64,000 bases of DNA from Bacillota bacterium (lineage in GTDB: Bacteria; Bacillota; Clostridia; Peptostreptococcales; Anaerovoracaceae), in contig JAEZLP010000068.1 of assembly GCA_023415235.1 (NCBI GenBank), positions 17,887 through 81,886 on the forward strand, read 5' to 3'. How positions within the stretch are numbered: position 1 is the first letter of the stretch; every line of letters begins with the position of its first letter. The notes below the pieces were generated by a model. It did not search any database and was not told where the DNA came from. It was given only the letters and a program-made list of their open reading frames with translations. The translations under genes and the position numbers were made by a program. Below are positions 35,966-44,635 of this stretch, piece after piece.

Positions 35966-36259
35966 TTGGCAAAAAAATCGGGGGCCTATAAAAAGAAACT
36001 TTCCGATGAAAGTAAAAACAAAGATCTTCGAAAGGAGTTCAGATGTATTCTGGCATATCTTATCAGGCAGCAACGATTTATCGAAAAGGCCATTGCAGCA
36101 AATGGATTTGATATAGAAAAGTTATTACTCAAAAGAGCGGCAGGGGAAGCGATTGCCAAAGCTCACGGCGCCGGAATCGCTACAACCCACGGCGATGACG
36201 AAGGCGCCTACCGGCTATATCCCAACGGAGAAAAAGAGTACATTGTAAAGAAAAACTAA
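35966..36259 (+). CDS. small hypothetical protein
   Basis: Up to 97 basic residues, not recognised. A Lys-rich N-terminus (KKSGAYKKKLSDESKNKDLR), a central helix (CILAYLIRQQRFIEKAIAAN) and a C-terminal part GDDEGAYRLYPNGEKEYIV. The track start is a TTG with no ribosome site; ATGs at 35959 and 35962 are in other frames, and the IS ends only 25 bases upstream. The natural 5' end may therefore have been displaced by the IS. A terminator follows. Confidence 0.5.
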   Translation: MAKKSGAYKKKLSDESKNKDLRKEFRCILAYLIRQQRFIEKAIAANGFDIEKLLLKRAAGEAIAKAHGAGIATTHGDDEGAYRLYPNGEKEYIVKKN

Positions 36260-36302
36260 CCAAGATGTATTATATTAGACGACCAGCTGGCTACATGACT
36301 AT

Positions 36303-36331
36303 GAAAAAGGACACAGGGGGTCCTTTTTCTG
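36303..36331 (+). terminator. terminator
   Basis: GAAAAAGGAC (36303-36312) with GTCCTTTTTC (36320-36329). Confidence 0.8.
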
Positions 36332-36482
36332 TATAAACAAAGAAATATATTTTTTTGTTCGTTATTGAGCCTTAGGCTAATATACAGTGCTGGAAATAAT
36401 CCGATCATGTGTCTGGGATTAAACAATTTAGAATATATTGTTTAGTTGCGACTTAAAACAGATGTCTTACGCTGGAAGAATA

Positions 36483-36510
36483 AGAAAAACGGCCTGGTGG
36501 CCGTTTTTCT
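36483..36510. terminator. bidirectional terminator before MBL gene
   Basis: AGAAAAACGGCC (36483-36494) with GGCCGTTTTTCT (36499-36510). On the minus strand it ends the hydrolase gene. The DNA between 36332 and 36482 shows no gene. Confidence 0.85.
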
Positions 36511-37347
36511 TTAGAATTCTATAACAGTACCCACGAACGCGGTGGAGAATTTCGGGCCGAAGCGGGTCTTTAGCGCCGACATCATGTCAAAGCCTGTGCA
36601 GTGGCTGGCGGCGATAAAGTCGGGATCAAACTCCTCAAGCAGGTCTAGGGTGGATTTCTGCTGCTGCTTGGAGACTGGGCCCAGGTGCGTGCCACCGACC
36701 CAGCCGGAAAGGCGTTTCTGCCCGGTGAGCTCAAATCCGCGGTAAACGGTGTTGACTAGCCCCGAATGGGTGCAACCGCCGATTACCACTAGCCCTTTAT
36801 CGCTGACATAGTAGAGGGAAGTGTCGTCAGGGATTGAATCCTGGCAGTCGCAGCCACAGGCGTCAGGCACGACAAGTCGGTCATCGCCTAGTTCAAAAGC
36901 GGTCTGCCTGGGCATTGCACCGCTGAACCATAGCCCAGGGTCAATTTCCAGGGGCGCTTCGCTCAGCTTCCATATGGCGCCGCATGCTTCCGCCTCCTCT
37001 TTGACGAAGGGCATGCCGATGTGGGTTCTTATGCCGCCGGCTACCGAGTAACGGTGGCCGAAGATAGCGGGGTGAGCGTAAACCGGTATGGGTTTCTGAC
37101 GATGTCTGAGGATGTGGGGCAGACCTCCGGTGTGGTCGTAATGACCATGGCTTATGGCTACAGCGTCGAGTTCGCGGGGGTGAACGCCGAGCAGGCTGAG
37201 GTTATGAACGACCGCCGCCGATTGCCCGGTGTCGAGGAGGATTTTTTTGGCGCCGGTATCGATTAATAGCGAGAGGCCGTGTTCGGCCAGGAACGGATGC
37301 CTGGCGCTGATCGGCACGGAGTTATCAACTACTACGGTGACTTTCAA
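36511..37347 (-). CDS. MBL-fold metallo-hydrolase
   Basis: 278 residues. Metallo-beta-lactamase fold with the metal site SHGHYDHTGG (about 66-75), His in GCTHSGLVNT (about 195) and the late His in ASHCTGFD (about 250). Sequence flow (VVDNSVPISARHPFLAEHGLSL at the start, LSGWVGGTHLGP) resembles the group annotated as dihydropterin-ribofuranosylaminobenzene 5'-phosphate synthase-like enzymes, but that activity is unproven for bacterial members. It has its own terminator and lies downstream of the GntP gene on the same strand. Confidence 0.82.
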   Translation of the reverse strand: MKVTVVVDNSVPISARHPFLAEHGLSLLIDTGAKKILLDTGQSAAVVHNLSLLGVHPRELDAVAISHGHYDHTGGLPHILRHRQKPIPVYAHPAIFGHRYSVAGGIRTHIGMPFVKEEAEACGAIWKLSEAPLEIDPGLWFSGAMPRQTAFELGDDRLVVPDACGCDCQDSIPDDTSLYYVSDKGLVVIGGCTHSGLVNTVYRGFELTGQKRLSGWVGGTHLGPVSKQQQKSTLDLLEEFDPDFIAASHCTGFDMMSALKTRFGPKFSTAFVGTVIEF

Positions 37348-37377
37348 GGCAAGCCCCCCTTTAATGAATAATTAACA

Positions 37378-38715
37378 TCATCCCACCAGTTGACTGAACA
37401 GCAGAAGGGTTACCAGGCCGACCACCGAGGCAATGGTTGTCGACAAGGTGTATGTTTTGAACAGGTCGCCCATCGGCATACCGAAATATTCTTTTACGAA
37501 CCAGAAGCCGGGATCGTTCACGTGTGACAGACCGATGGCTCCTGCACCGATGGCAACGGCGACGAGGGCTGGGTCGAGACCTGGATACATGGGGAGCACC
37601 GGCGTGACCAGGCCGACGGCGGTTATCATGGCGATCGTGGCCCCGCCGACTGCGAAGCGCATAACGATGGCGACGGTCCAGGCCAGTATAAGAGGATTGA
37701 TCGTCCAGGACATCAGGATGGTCTTTATGGCGTTGCCGATGCCGCTGTCCATGAGAATTTTGTTGAAGGCGCCGCTGGCACCGATGATGAGCAAGATGGC
37801 GGCCATCGGGCCGATCGCGACTTCGCTGAATTTCTGCAGCTTTTCCATGTTCATGCCGCGGTTGAGGCCGAGGGTCCAGTAGGATAGGAACACTGCGAGA
37901 AACAGGGCGGTGACGGGATCGCCGATGAAGTTGATGTAGACCATCGCGGGATGGGCTTTTCCAAGTGCGAACTCAAGAACGGTCTTCGAGATCATAAGCA
38001 ATAGCGGGAAAAGTATGGTGAACAGGGTGATTCCGAAAGGAGGGAGCTTGTCGTCCGGCGTAGGTTCGGCTTTGCGGAGGTGCTCGGGCGGATTCAGCTC
38101 GAATTTGTTGCCGACCATTTTGCCGAAGATAGGGCCGGCGATTGCAGCGGCTGGTAAACCGACTATCAGGCCGTACAGTATCACGCGGCCGATATCTGCT
38201 TTAAGGCCCACCGCGACAGCTGTTGCCGCCGGATGGGGCGGGACGATGCAGTGCACCGTCAGCAGGCCGATAATCATCGGGACGCCGACCATGACGAGGG
38301 ACATGCCGGCTTCGATGGCTACGCAGAACAGCAACGGCATAAGAAGGACGATCCCAACCTGAAAGAATACGGGTATGCCGCAGATATAACCGACGATCAT
38401 CATCGCCCAATGGGTGTTGCGCTTGCCGAGAGCGGCGATCATCGTGCGGGCAAGCCTCTCGGCGCCGCCGGAAATCTCCATCATCTTGCCGACAATCGCT
38501 CCCAGGGCGAGGATGGGGGCCAGCATGCCCAGGAACCCGCCCATGCCAAGCTCGATTGATTTCAGAATCTTGTCGAAGGGCATGCCTGTGGCAAAACCAA
38601 TGAATAAGCAGGCCGAGAGCAAGGCGACGAATGCGTGGATTTTTAGGCGGATTGTCAGGAAGATAATTAGCGCGATCGCCACTAGAAGGACAATCATCAT
38701 ACCGGTGGTACCCAA
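37378..38715 (-). CDS. GntP family permease
   Basis: 445 residues, about 12 membrane helices. Family features: an N-terminal helix with a Gly-rich GFATGMPFDKILKSIELGMG loop, the VHCIVPPHPAATAVA segment near 155-170, and GLSHVNDPGFWFVKEYFGMP near 390. GntP members import gluconate or related sugar acids with protons. Start TTG at 38715 preceded by AGGAGG. It is divergent from a CdaR-type regulator, which in enterobacteria answers to glycerate and galactarate, so a sugar acid such as glycerate or gluconate is a reasonable substrate. Confidence 0.88.
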   Translation of the reverse strand: MGTTGMMIVLLVAIALIIFLTIRLKIHAFVALLSACLFIGFATGMPFDKILKSIELGMGGFLGMLAPILALGAIVGKMMEISGGAERLARTMIAALGKRNTHWAMMIVGYICGIPVFFQVGIVLLMPLLFCVAIEAGMSLVMVGVPMIIGLLTVHCIVPPHPAATAVAVGLKADIGRVILYGLIVGLPAAAIAGPIFGKMVGNKFELNPPEHLRKAEPTPDDKLPPFGITLFTILFPLLLMISKTVLEFALGKAHPAMVYINFIGDPVTALFLAVFLSYWTLGLNRGMNMEKLQKFSEVAIGPMAAILLIIGASGAFNKILMDSGIGNAIKTILMSWTINPLILAWTVAIVMRFAVGGATIAMITAVGLVTPVLPMYPGLDPALVAVAIGAGAIGLSHVNDPGFWFVKEYFGMPMGDLFKTYTLSTTIASVVGLVTLLLFSQLVG

Positions 38716-38931
38716 TTCATCTCCTCCTTTTAGTTAAAATCCAGCCAGGCAATTGTTCAATGTGACAATTGGGGTTTTATGGGTGTGCTCATCTTTCATA
38801 TGTTAAGGATATCCTTTATGATAATAATAAGACTTCAATCCTGTTAGAGACAATTGGCCGAAAAAAAGAAAATTCTGAGTGATTACACGTGTTTTTTGTG
38901 CGTTTTACACAAAGAGGGGAGCTAATGCGTT

Positions 38932-40101
38932 ATGATCATTTCCCCGGAACTGGCCCAGAAAATCGTGGATAACGCGATGTGTCTGGTCCATAGGAACGTC
39001 AACATCATGAACAGGGAAGGAATAATTATCGCTACCGGACACCCTCACCGCATGAACACCTTTCACAAGGGCGCCAGGGATGTTATTGAAACCGGGGCGG
39101 TAATCGAGATATTCCCAGGAGAGCTCGCCCTTTATCCGGGCGCACTGCAGGGTGTCAACCTGCCGATAGTGATGGACGAGCAGGTTGTAGGCGTTGTGGG
39201 AGTTTTCGGTCATCCGGACGAGGTTAGGGATACCGGGCGCCTCGTCAAAATGATTACCGAACTCATTCTGGAACGTGACTTAATTCAAAGGGATATCCGT
39301 TCGAAGCTCCGTCTGAGGGAGCAGTTGATCGATATGGCGGTGACAAATATCGCTGGCGAGATATCGCCGAAGCTGAGGAGGACGGCATCGGCGCTGGGAT
39401 TGGATCTCTCGGTCCCCCGAGCCGTTGTATTAATCGATGTCGCCCCCCTGATCACGAAGCTGAAGGAAGAATACGGGCCGTCGGAATTCGTGACAGAGAG
39501 AGCCGAGGATAGTGTGATTGAGAGAATCGGCAACAGTGATTTGGTTGCCGAACAGGATATTGCTGTTATTCTCGATAAGCGGTTGGTGATACTGAAAGCA
39601 TGTTCGCAAGATTTCCACGAAGAGCGTTTATTGCAATGGACTGAAAAAATGAGCACCTTTCTCGATCCCGATTATCCGCACAAATGCGGGATCGGTGCGG
39701 TTGCCAATTCGGCGGTTGAGTATAACGCATCTTTTAAGCAGGCACTATTCTGTCTTGCCCATACGAACACGGCGAAAAGGACGGGATGCATCTATGAACG
39801 GGAGGTGCTTGTCCGTTATGCTTCCAGGGAAGCTTTGACCAACTCGACGAAGTTGGCCCTTGCCGGAGTAGCGAAGCGCTTCGGGGCGGCTGTGAAGGAT
39901 AACCCCGAATTCAGGCGAACTATTGAGGCTTTGTTGGAAAATAACTTAGACATCAACGCGACCGCAGACAGGCTGCACGTTCACCGTAACACCCTTTTGT
40001 ACAGGTTGAGCCGCTTTGAGGTCGTCACAGGACTTGATCCGCACCACAAGATAGATGATGTTATTCTCTGCCGGTTGCTATTGAATTCCTTGGAGAGTTA
40101 G
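38932..40101 (+). CDS. CdaR family sugar-diacid regulator
   Basis: 389 residues. An N-terminal diacid-recognition domain (about 1-135: ISPELAQKIVDNAMCLVHRN, GIIIATGHPHRMNTFHKGA, LPIVMDEQVVGVVGVFG), a degenerate GGDEF-like middle, and a C-terminal PucR/CdaR helix-turn-helix (LLENNLDINATADRLHVHRN, TLLYRLSRFE). The ATG at 38932 follows AGGGGAG. It is divergent from the GntP permease gene (216 bases between), the classic arrangement for control of that transporter by its substrate. Confidence 0.9.
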   Translation: MIISPELAQKIVDNAMCLVHRNVNIMNREGIIIATGHPHRMNTFHKGARDVIETGAVIEIFPGELALYPGALQGVNLPIVMDEQVVGVVGVFGHPDEVRDTGRLVKMITELILERDLIQRDIRSKLRLREQLIDMAVTNIAGEISPKLRRTASALGLDLSVPRAVVLIDVAPLITKLKEEYGPSEFVTERAEDSVIERIGNSDLVAEQDIAVILDKRLVILKACSQDFHEERLLQWTEKMSTFLDPDYPHKCGIGAVANSAVEYNASFKQALFCLAHTNTAKRTGCIYEREVLVRYASREALTNSTKLALAGVAKRFGAAVKDNPEFRRTIEALLENNLDINATADRLHVHRNTLLYRLSRFEVVTGLDPHHKIDDVILCRLLLNSLES

Positions 40102-40159
40102 CGGGGCGGGAAACTGAAAAGCGGTGACTAGCTCGGCGTAAATGGGAGGGAAAAGACTA

Positions 40160-40465
40160 ATGGTAATAATGATCGAGGACGACGCCAGGGAATACATTTT
40201 CCTGAAAGTGAAGGATAAGAGCATAAATCTGAGTGCCGTCGAGCGCCCCGGCGGTGTTTGAAGCGGCGACAAATGCGGGCAGAGTCCCCGCTTCCCGTCC
40301 GTGAGACTGGGCATGCCAAAAAGAAGCGAGACTTTCGAGCAAATGGAAGTCGACGGCATAAAGGTATATTACCGGGGTAGCATGGAGGACGTGTTTTCCA
40401 AAGTAATCGTTAAGGTTGAGAAGTTTTTATTTTTTAAGTACCTTGTTGTGACTGCCGAAAGGTGA
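40160..40465 (+). CDS. CC/Se motif selenoprotein (in-frame UGA = Sec34)
   Basis: A 101-residue protein read through an in-frame TGA at 40259-40261; the frame is open on both sides and ends at TGA 40463-40465. The N-terminal part reads like the CC/Se motif (seleno)proteins: the motif PGGV-U-SGDKCG, then VRLGMPKR and EVDGIKVYYRG, and a final KFLFFKYLVV. In this family the redox motif is a Cys-Cys or Cys-Sec pair near the middle, and the function is unknown. selC in this window provides the Sec tRNA. A SECIS-like hairpin (GCGGG-CAGAGTC-CCCGC) follows the UGA. GGGAGGG at 40144-40150 precedes the ATG. It is followed directly by a sigma-factor gene. Confidence 0.82.
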
Positions 40466-40467
40466 CG

Positions 40468-40989
40468 ATGCGAGTGGTTGGTGAGAGAATGAGTGGTACG
40501 GCTAACCTGTTTACTGAAGAGTTTATGCATAGCCTTAAAAATTTCATCGCCAAGCGGATAGCAAACCCGCACGACGCAGAAGATGTACTCCAGGAGGTCT
40601 TTTGCCGGACCTGCAAGCATCTTAATACCCTGAAGGAAGCATGAAAATCCCATGCTTGGGCTTTTCAGATTGCCCGCAATACTATAAACGACTGCTATCG
40701 TACCCGCAGGGTAGCCGAGCCGCTTGAAGAGACCTCTGATCGCGCAACGATCAAGTCTGAAGAGAATGGCAATAAGGAGATCGCAGGGTGCTTGCCGGCA
40801 ATGGTCGGTCAGCTTTTCGAAAAAGACCGGCAGGCTTTAGTGCTGACTGAGTATCAGGGCTTGACGCAGGAAGCGGCAGAAATCCTGGGCCTGTCTCTAT
40901 CGGGCACAAAATCGCGCGTCCAGAGGGCCAAAAGGAAATTGAAGAAACTGCTTAGGGCCGGGAATATACCACACCGCCCAAGGCGATGA
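40468..40989 (+). pseudogene. SigZ-like ECF sigma factor with in-frame TGA at codon 59
   Basis: Reads as a 173-residue sigma-70 factor: region 2 (SLKNFIAKRIANPHDAEDVL, QEVF, then after the TGA KSHAWAFQIARNTINDCYR) and region 4 (LTEYQGLTQEAAEILGLSLS, GTKSRVQRAKRKLKKLL). The TGA at 40642-40644 falls inside region 2 where related factors have a charged residue; the frame is otherwise intact to TGA 40987. It starts two bases after the selenoprotein stop and overlaps the next ORF by four. Because the upstream gene recodes UGA, readthrough cannot be excluded, but no good SECIS hairpin follows, so a nonsense mutation or base error is more likely. Confidence 0.7.
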
Positions 40990-41102
40990 TCGTTGACGCG
41001 ATACTAAGGCATGTTTACGGGGGACAGCAATCTGCCCGCCCGGCCGTTAAGGAAGTGCCCGATAACTTAAAACGATTTTTCGCCGCCAAGAGCAACAGGT
41101 AA
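40986..41102 (+). CDS. 38-residue ORF coupled to sigma gene
   Basis: ATG at 40986 overlaps the sigma stop (ATGA). The product is short and basic (starts MIVDAILRHVYGG, ends FFAAKSNR). Translational coupling and a strong terminator eight bases downstream suggest it is a real last gene of the operon, perhaps an anti-sigma or regulatory peptide, but I recognise no family. Confidence 0.5.
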   Translation: MIVDAILRHVYGGQQSARPAVKEVPDNLKRFFAAKSNR

Positions 41103-41110
41103 ATCTGAAT

Positions 41111-41148
41111 AACAAGAAAGGACGGGTAGAACCGTCCTTTCTTGTTGA
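41111..41148 (+). terminator. terminator of selenoprotein-sigma operon
   Basis: AACAAGAAAGGACGG (41111-41125) pairs perfectly with 41132-41146. Confidence 0.85.
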
Positions 41149-41292
41149 GTAATAAGCACTGCTCTATCGCGGGCTTTGCGCATTTCTGATAAATAAGTAA
41201 TAATTAGGCAGGAATCCGGGGTTATAAGTAAGAATACGTTCTTCAATCAGTCGTCTTGCCGGTCTAGCTCATTTCCGAATAGCGAGGGAGAG

Positions 41293-41745
41293 ATGAAGAT
41301 GAAGGAAAACGTGAAAATCGCCATCGTGATCTGCGATCGTTATAAATCCTGTGCCGGCGGCAAGTGCTTCCGCGCGGCGCAGAACAGGGAAGGCGCCTTC
41401 TCGCGCTATAAGGGTAAAGAGGTCGAGATCGTCGGCTTCACCAGCTGCGGCGGCTGCCCTGGTGGCAACATCGAATATGCTCCCGAGGAGATGAAAAAGA
41501 ACGGCGCCCAGGTCGTTCACCTCGCTACAGGTCTTGTGGTGGGCTACCCTCCTTGTCCTCACATCGGCTATTTCCGCAGCTTCATCACCGAGAGGTATGG
41601 AATGGAAGTAGTTGTCGGCACCCATCCCATTCCTCAGAAATACTATAATGTGCACGATGCGCTTGGCACTTGGAACACGCCGGAATGGCAAAGCAATATC
41701 GAGCCGACGTTGACCGACGAGAAAACCCGTCTCGCGTATGACTAA
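41293..41745 (+). CDS. CGGC domain protein
   Basis: 150 residues of the CGGC family. Cysteine motifs: ICDRYKSCAGGKCFRAAQNR near the start, the namesake SCGGCPGGN (about 52-60) and a later GYPPCPHIG (about 85-93), probably binding a metal or Fe-S cluster. The family's role is unproven, though it is often near redox and metal genes. The ATG at 41293 follows AGGGAGAG. It starts the metal-cofactor gene group that runs to 49.1 kb. Confidence 0.85.
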   Translation: MKMKENVKIAIVICDRYKSCAGGKCFRAAQNREGAFSRYKGKEVEIVGFTSCGGCPGGNIEYAPEEMKKNGAQVVHLATGLVVGYPPCPHIGYFRSFITERYGMEVVVGTHPIPQKYYNVHDALGTWNTPEWQSNIEPTLTDEKTRLAYD

Positions 41746-41799
41746 TTAGGTAATGACGTGATATAGCTTCAATGGAACGACTGTTGTTCCATGGTTGAA

Positions 41800-41819
41800 T
41801 TATGAAATATAATTCATAA
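41800..41819. promoter_or_regulatory. palindromic operator, copy 1
   Basis: TTATGAAATATAATTCATAA, a near-perfect dyad one base different from the copy at 45084. It lies about 85 bases before the protease start. A second small dyad ATGGAAC/GTTCCAT sits at 41772-41792. Confidence 0.65.
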
Positions 41820-41903
41820 ACCTGATTCAGGGGCGATGCCGTGCAATACTCTATCCCTCGTTGTCCTTCAGACGCTTGAGTTTTGGTGGAGGAGGGCTTT
41901 GTG

Positions 41904-42293
41904 GTGATAACATTCAGGAAAGCTGTACTTTTACTGGCATTCATTGCATCAGCTTGCACTGTGTCGGCGGAAGCCCTGCCGGATTTGGTGGCGCGCATCG
42001 AACCGGCTGTGGTGCTAATTAAGACATTCGATTGCGCCGGTTGTCCGCTAAGAACGGGGAGTGGCTTTTTTATCAACGACGAGGGTGAACTCGTAACCGG
42101 CCGTCACGTCCTCAACAACGCCTGCAAGGCGTCGGTGGAGACTTCGGACGGCAGCAAATACTGGGTCTCCAAGGCCACGGGCGTCAATCCTTCCTTCGAT
42201 CTGATTAAACTTAAAGTGGAAAGACCCGTAGGGACGACACCTTTTCTTAGATTGCCGCCGAGCTGCCGCGGAAGGGGGAGGCTGTCGTCGTGA
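41904..42293 (+). CDS. secreted trypsin-like protease, N-terminal piece of frameshifted gene
   Basis: About 129 residues from GTG 41904 (GGAGGAGGG upstream; GTG 41901 is possible). An N-terminal signal peptide (FRKAVLLLAFIASACTVSAEA) leads to a chymotrypsin-fold start with His in VTGRHVLNN and Asp in NPSFDLIKL. The frame runs off into LSS-stop, while the true continuation (AELPRKGEAVVVIGNP) lies in the next frame. A one-base indel near 42250 explains it. Confidence 0.78.
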   Translation: MITFRKAVLLLAFIASACTVSAEALPDLVARIEPAVVLIKTFDCAGCPLRTGSGFFINDEGELVTGRHVLNNACKASVETSDGSKYWVSKATGVNPSFDLIKLKVERPVGTTPFLRLPPSCRGRGRLSS

Positions 42294-42604
42294 TCGGTAA
42301 CCCCTGCGGGTATCGCTTCGTAGTATCGGAGGGCATTGTGGCGGCGTTCCAGGACCTGTCGATCGGCAGGACAATCCAGGTAACTGCGCCGATAGGGCCC
42401 GGCTCAAGCGGCAGCCCGGTAGTTAACGCAAATGGAAAGGCAGTCGGTATTATTAACCTTTATAACGACAGCGGCCAGAATCTCAACTTCGCCTTGCCGG
42501 CGCGCTTGATCTTTTCCCTTGCACTCGACAACCCGGTATCTCTGGAGGAACTGTCGCAGCCCTGGTTCTATTACGAGGTTGTTCAACCTGCGATCGGCTA
42601 TTGA
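42290..42604 (+). CDS. trypsin-like protease, C-terminal piece
   Basis: About 104 residues with the catalytic Ser in APIGPGSSGSPVVNANG and the final strands GKAVGIINLY. Together with 41904-42293 this is one DegP/HtrA-like protease lacking a visible PDZ domain. The whole span 41904-42604 is best treated as one interrupted gene. Confidence 0.75.
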   Translation: MIGNPCGYRFVVSEGIVAAFQDLSIGRTIQVTAPIGPGSSGSPVVNANGKAVGIINLYNDSGQNLNFALPARLIFSLALDNPVSLEELSQPWFYYEVVQPAIGY

Positions 42605-42740
42605 GGTCTAAAGCGCTGTCAGTGCGTTACCGGAATTTTACTGGTCAGACGGACGAATTGCTGGTAGACTATATCCCGTTACACGAAGTCGTTCTGAAGC
42701 AGCTTCTGTTTAACATTATGAAGGATAAGTGGGGTTTGTT

Positions 42741-44033
42741 ATGAGTTATACAAAATTTCTGGAACTGCTTTCGCGCGAACTGGTGGTTGCGCTCGGCTGC
42801 ACCGAGCCGATAGCTGTCGCTTACGCGGCGGCTCTCGCACGGGAGCACGTACGCGACTCTGAGGTGGTGGCAGTGGATGTTTTCGTCAGCGGCAACGTGG
42901 TGAAAAACGCCATGGCAGTAACAATTCCCGGCACCGGGCACTGCGGCGTCGACATGGCCGCGGCGCTGGGCGTCGTAGCGGGTGACGCGGCGAAGAATCT
43001 CGAAGTGCTCTCCGGGGTAGGCGAAAAGGACATTAAGGCAGCCGAAGACCTCGTAAGGCGGGGAATCGTCAATGTTAAGGTGGCGGATTCAGATAAGAAG
43101 CTGTATATTGAAGTGAATATACATACTACCGGTTCGTGCGCCAAGGCTATTGTCGCCGACGAACATACTAAAATAGACCTCGTTGAAGTGGATGGTCAGG
43201 TGATTAACCGGTCGGAAGAAAGCGGCCCGCAACCTGACGAAGGAGCAGAAGAACTCTCATTCCTCAGCATCGATTCGATCTGGGATTTCGTAGAGCATGC
43301 CGATATCCGCGATCTGGATATAATCCGTCATAGTATTGACCTGAACGGCGTCATCGCCGCTGAAGGGCTGCGTACTCCATACGGGTTGCAGGTAGGGATG
43401 ATGATCCAGGATAATATCGAGAAGAAGATTCTCGGCGACGATATCGTCAATCATGCCACGGCGTTGACCGCCGCAGCCGCGGATGCCAGGATGGCGGGTT
43501 GCCCTTTGCCTGTCGTCAGTAACTCGGGGAGCGGCAATCAGGGGATATCGGCCACGGTGCCCGTGCTGGCGGTGGGAAGAAGGCTGGGGGCATCGGAAGA
43601 GAGGATTCTGCGGGCTGTGACGTTGAGTCACCTGATCGCGATCTTCATTAAATCGAAATTCGGGCGGCTGTCGGCACTCTGCGGAGCCATCATTTCGGGC
43701 ACCGGAGCCGCTTGCGGCATTGCGTATCTTCTGGGCGGCGACGTCGCTGCTGTTAAGATGGCTATCCAGAACATGCTTGGCAATGTCACCGGGATGCTGT
43801 GCGACGGCGCTAAGCCGGGTTGCGCACTGAAGGTGGCGACCTGCACCAATGCGGCGGCGCAGTCGGCGCTCCTGGCGGTAAGGGGCTTCGGAATTAAACC
43901 GACCGACGGCATAATCGAGACAAGTCCCGTGCATTCGATCGATAATCTTTGCCGGATCGGCAATCAGGGGACGATCGAGATGGATAAGATCATCCTGGAC
44001 ATTATGCTCAACAAGCAGGATAGGGCGGGATAA
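42741..44033 (+). CDS. cyuA: L-cysteine desulfidase family protein (CyuA, UPF0597)
   Basis: 430 residues matching the CyuA/UPF0597 family: ALGCTEPIAVAYAAALARE at residues 16-35, SGNVVKNAMAVTIPGTGHCG, SNSGSGNQGISATVPVL and CNAAAQSAL-like C-terminal Cys motifs (GMLCDGAKPGCALKVATC). Members carry an Fe-S cluster and release sulfide, ammonia and pyruvate from L-cysteine. Start ATG 42741. Next to a NifU-like scaffold, it may feed sulfur to cluster assembly; that is inference. Confidence 0.88.
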   Translation: MSYTKFLELLSRELVVALGCTEPIAVAYAAALAREHVRDSEVVAVDVFVSGNVVKNAMAVTIPGTGHCGVDMAAALGVVAGDAAKNLEVLSGVGEKDIKAAEDLVRRGIVNVKVADSDKKLYIEVNIHTTGSCAKAIVADEHTKIDLVEVDGQVINRSEESGPQPDEGAEELSFLSIDSIWDFVEHADIRDLDIIRHSIDLNGVIAAEGLRTPYGLQVGMMIQDNIEKKILGDDIVNHATALTAAAADARMAGCPLPVVSNSGSGNQGISATVPVLAVGRRLGASEERILRAVTLSHLIAIFIKSKFGRLSALCGAIISGTGAACGIAYLLGGDVAAVKMAIQNMLGNVTGMLCDGAKPGCALKVATCTNAAAQSALLAVRGFGIKPTDGIIETSPVHSIDNLCRIGNQGTIEMDKIILDIMLNKQDRAG

Positions 44034-44108
44034 GCCGCTATCCCTTATAGCGTGTATACTTGCCGGCTGACAGGAGATCTTCGGTTAATAATATGGGGAG
44101 GGGATCTT

Positions 44109-44501
44109 ATGTACTCCGCAACGGTTATGGAGCACTTCATGATGCCGCGCAATGCCTGGTATATGGCGGATGCTGACGGTGTGGGCTGCGAATACGACGC
44201 CGAATGCGGCGAAAAGTTCACCATGTTCATCCGGGTCAGCGGGGACAATATCCGCGATATTAGCTTTCTCGGCTTCGGCTGCGGGGCGGCTATCGCCGCC
44301 GGCAGCCTGACCACGATGCTTGCCAAGGGCAAGAGCATCAGGGATGCCTTGCAGATGACCGAGGAAGAAATAATAGACGCTCTTGGGGGCTTGCCGGAGG
44401 AGAAGCGGCATTGTTCCGACTTGAGCGTCAGCGCGCTGCATTCGGCGATATTGGACTACCTCGCCAAACAAGGCCGCAGTATAAAAGAGTATTTATCCTA
44501 G
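44109..44501 (+). CDS. NifU/IscU-like Fe-S scaffold protein
   Basis: 130 residues of the NifU N-terminal fold. Three conserved cysteines are present: CEYDAECGE (two Cys), FLGFGCGAAIAAG and RHCSDLSV. Starts at ATG 44109 after GGGGAGGGG; an upstream extension from 44052 has no site. It follows cyuA by 75 bases and ends in a strong terminator. It probably receives sulfur and iron for cluster building. Confidence 0.85.
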   Translation: MYSATVMEHFMMPRNAWYMADADGVGCEYDAECGEKFTMFIRVSGDNIRDISFLGFGCGAAIAAGSLTTMLAKGKSIRDALQMTEEEIIDALGGLPEEKRHCSDLSVSALHSAILDYLAKQGRSIKEYLS

Positions 44502-44508
44502 AGAGCAG

Positions 44509-44534
44509 AAAGCACCGCCGGGAGGCGGTGCTTT
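44509..44534 (+). terminator. terminator
   Basis: AAAGCACCGCC (44509-44519) with GGCGGTGCTTT (44524-44534), 4-base loop. Confidence 0.85.
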
Positions 44535-44606
44535 CACGTTATTTTTCATATTGGGGGAAAACTACTCAACGGGATTGACACAATCGTTCTGGAGGAGTAA
44601 TATCTA

Positions 44607-44626
44607 TTTAGAAATATATTTCATAA
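44607..44626. promoter_or_regulatory. palindromic operator, copy 2
   Basis: TTTAGAAATATATTTCATAA lies 10 bases before the DUF134 ATG. Two changes from the perfect palindrome at 45084. It could mediate autoregulation. Confidence 0.7.
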
Positions 44627-44635
44627 AGGTGACCT

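Noticed and set aside
34697..35971. Target-site duplication of the IS
   Set aside because: Bases flanking the inferred ends do not match, so no duplication can be claimed.
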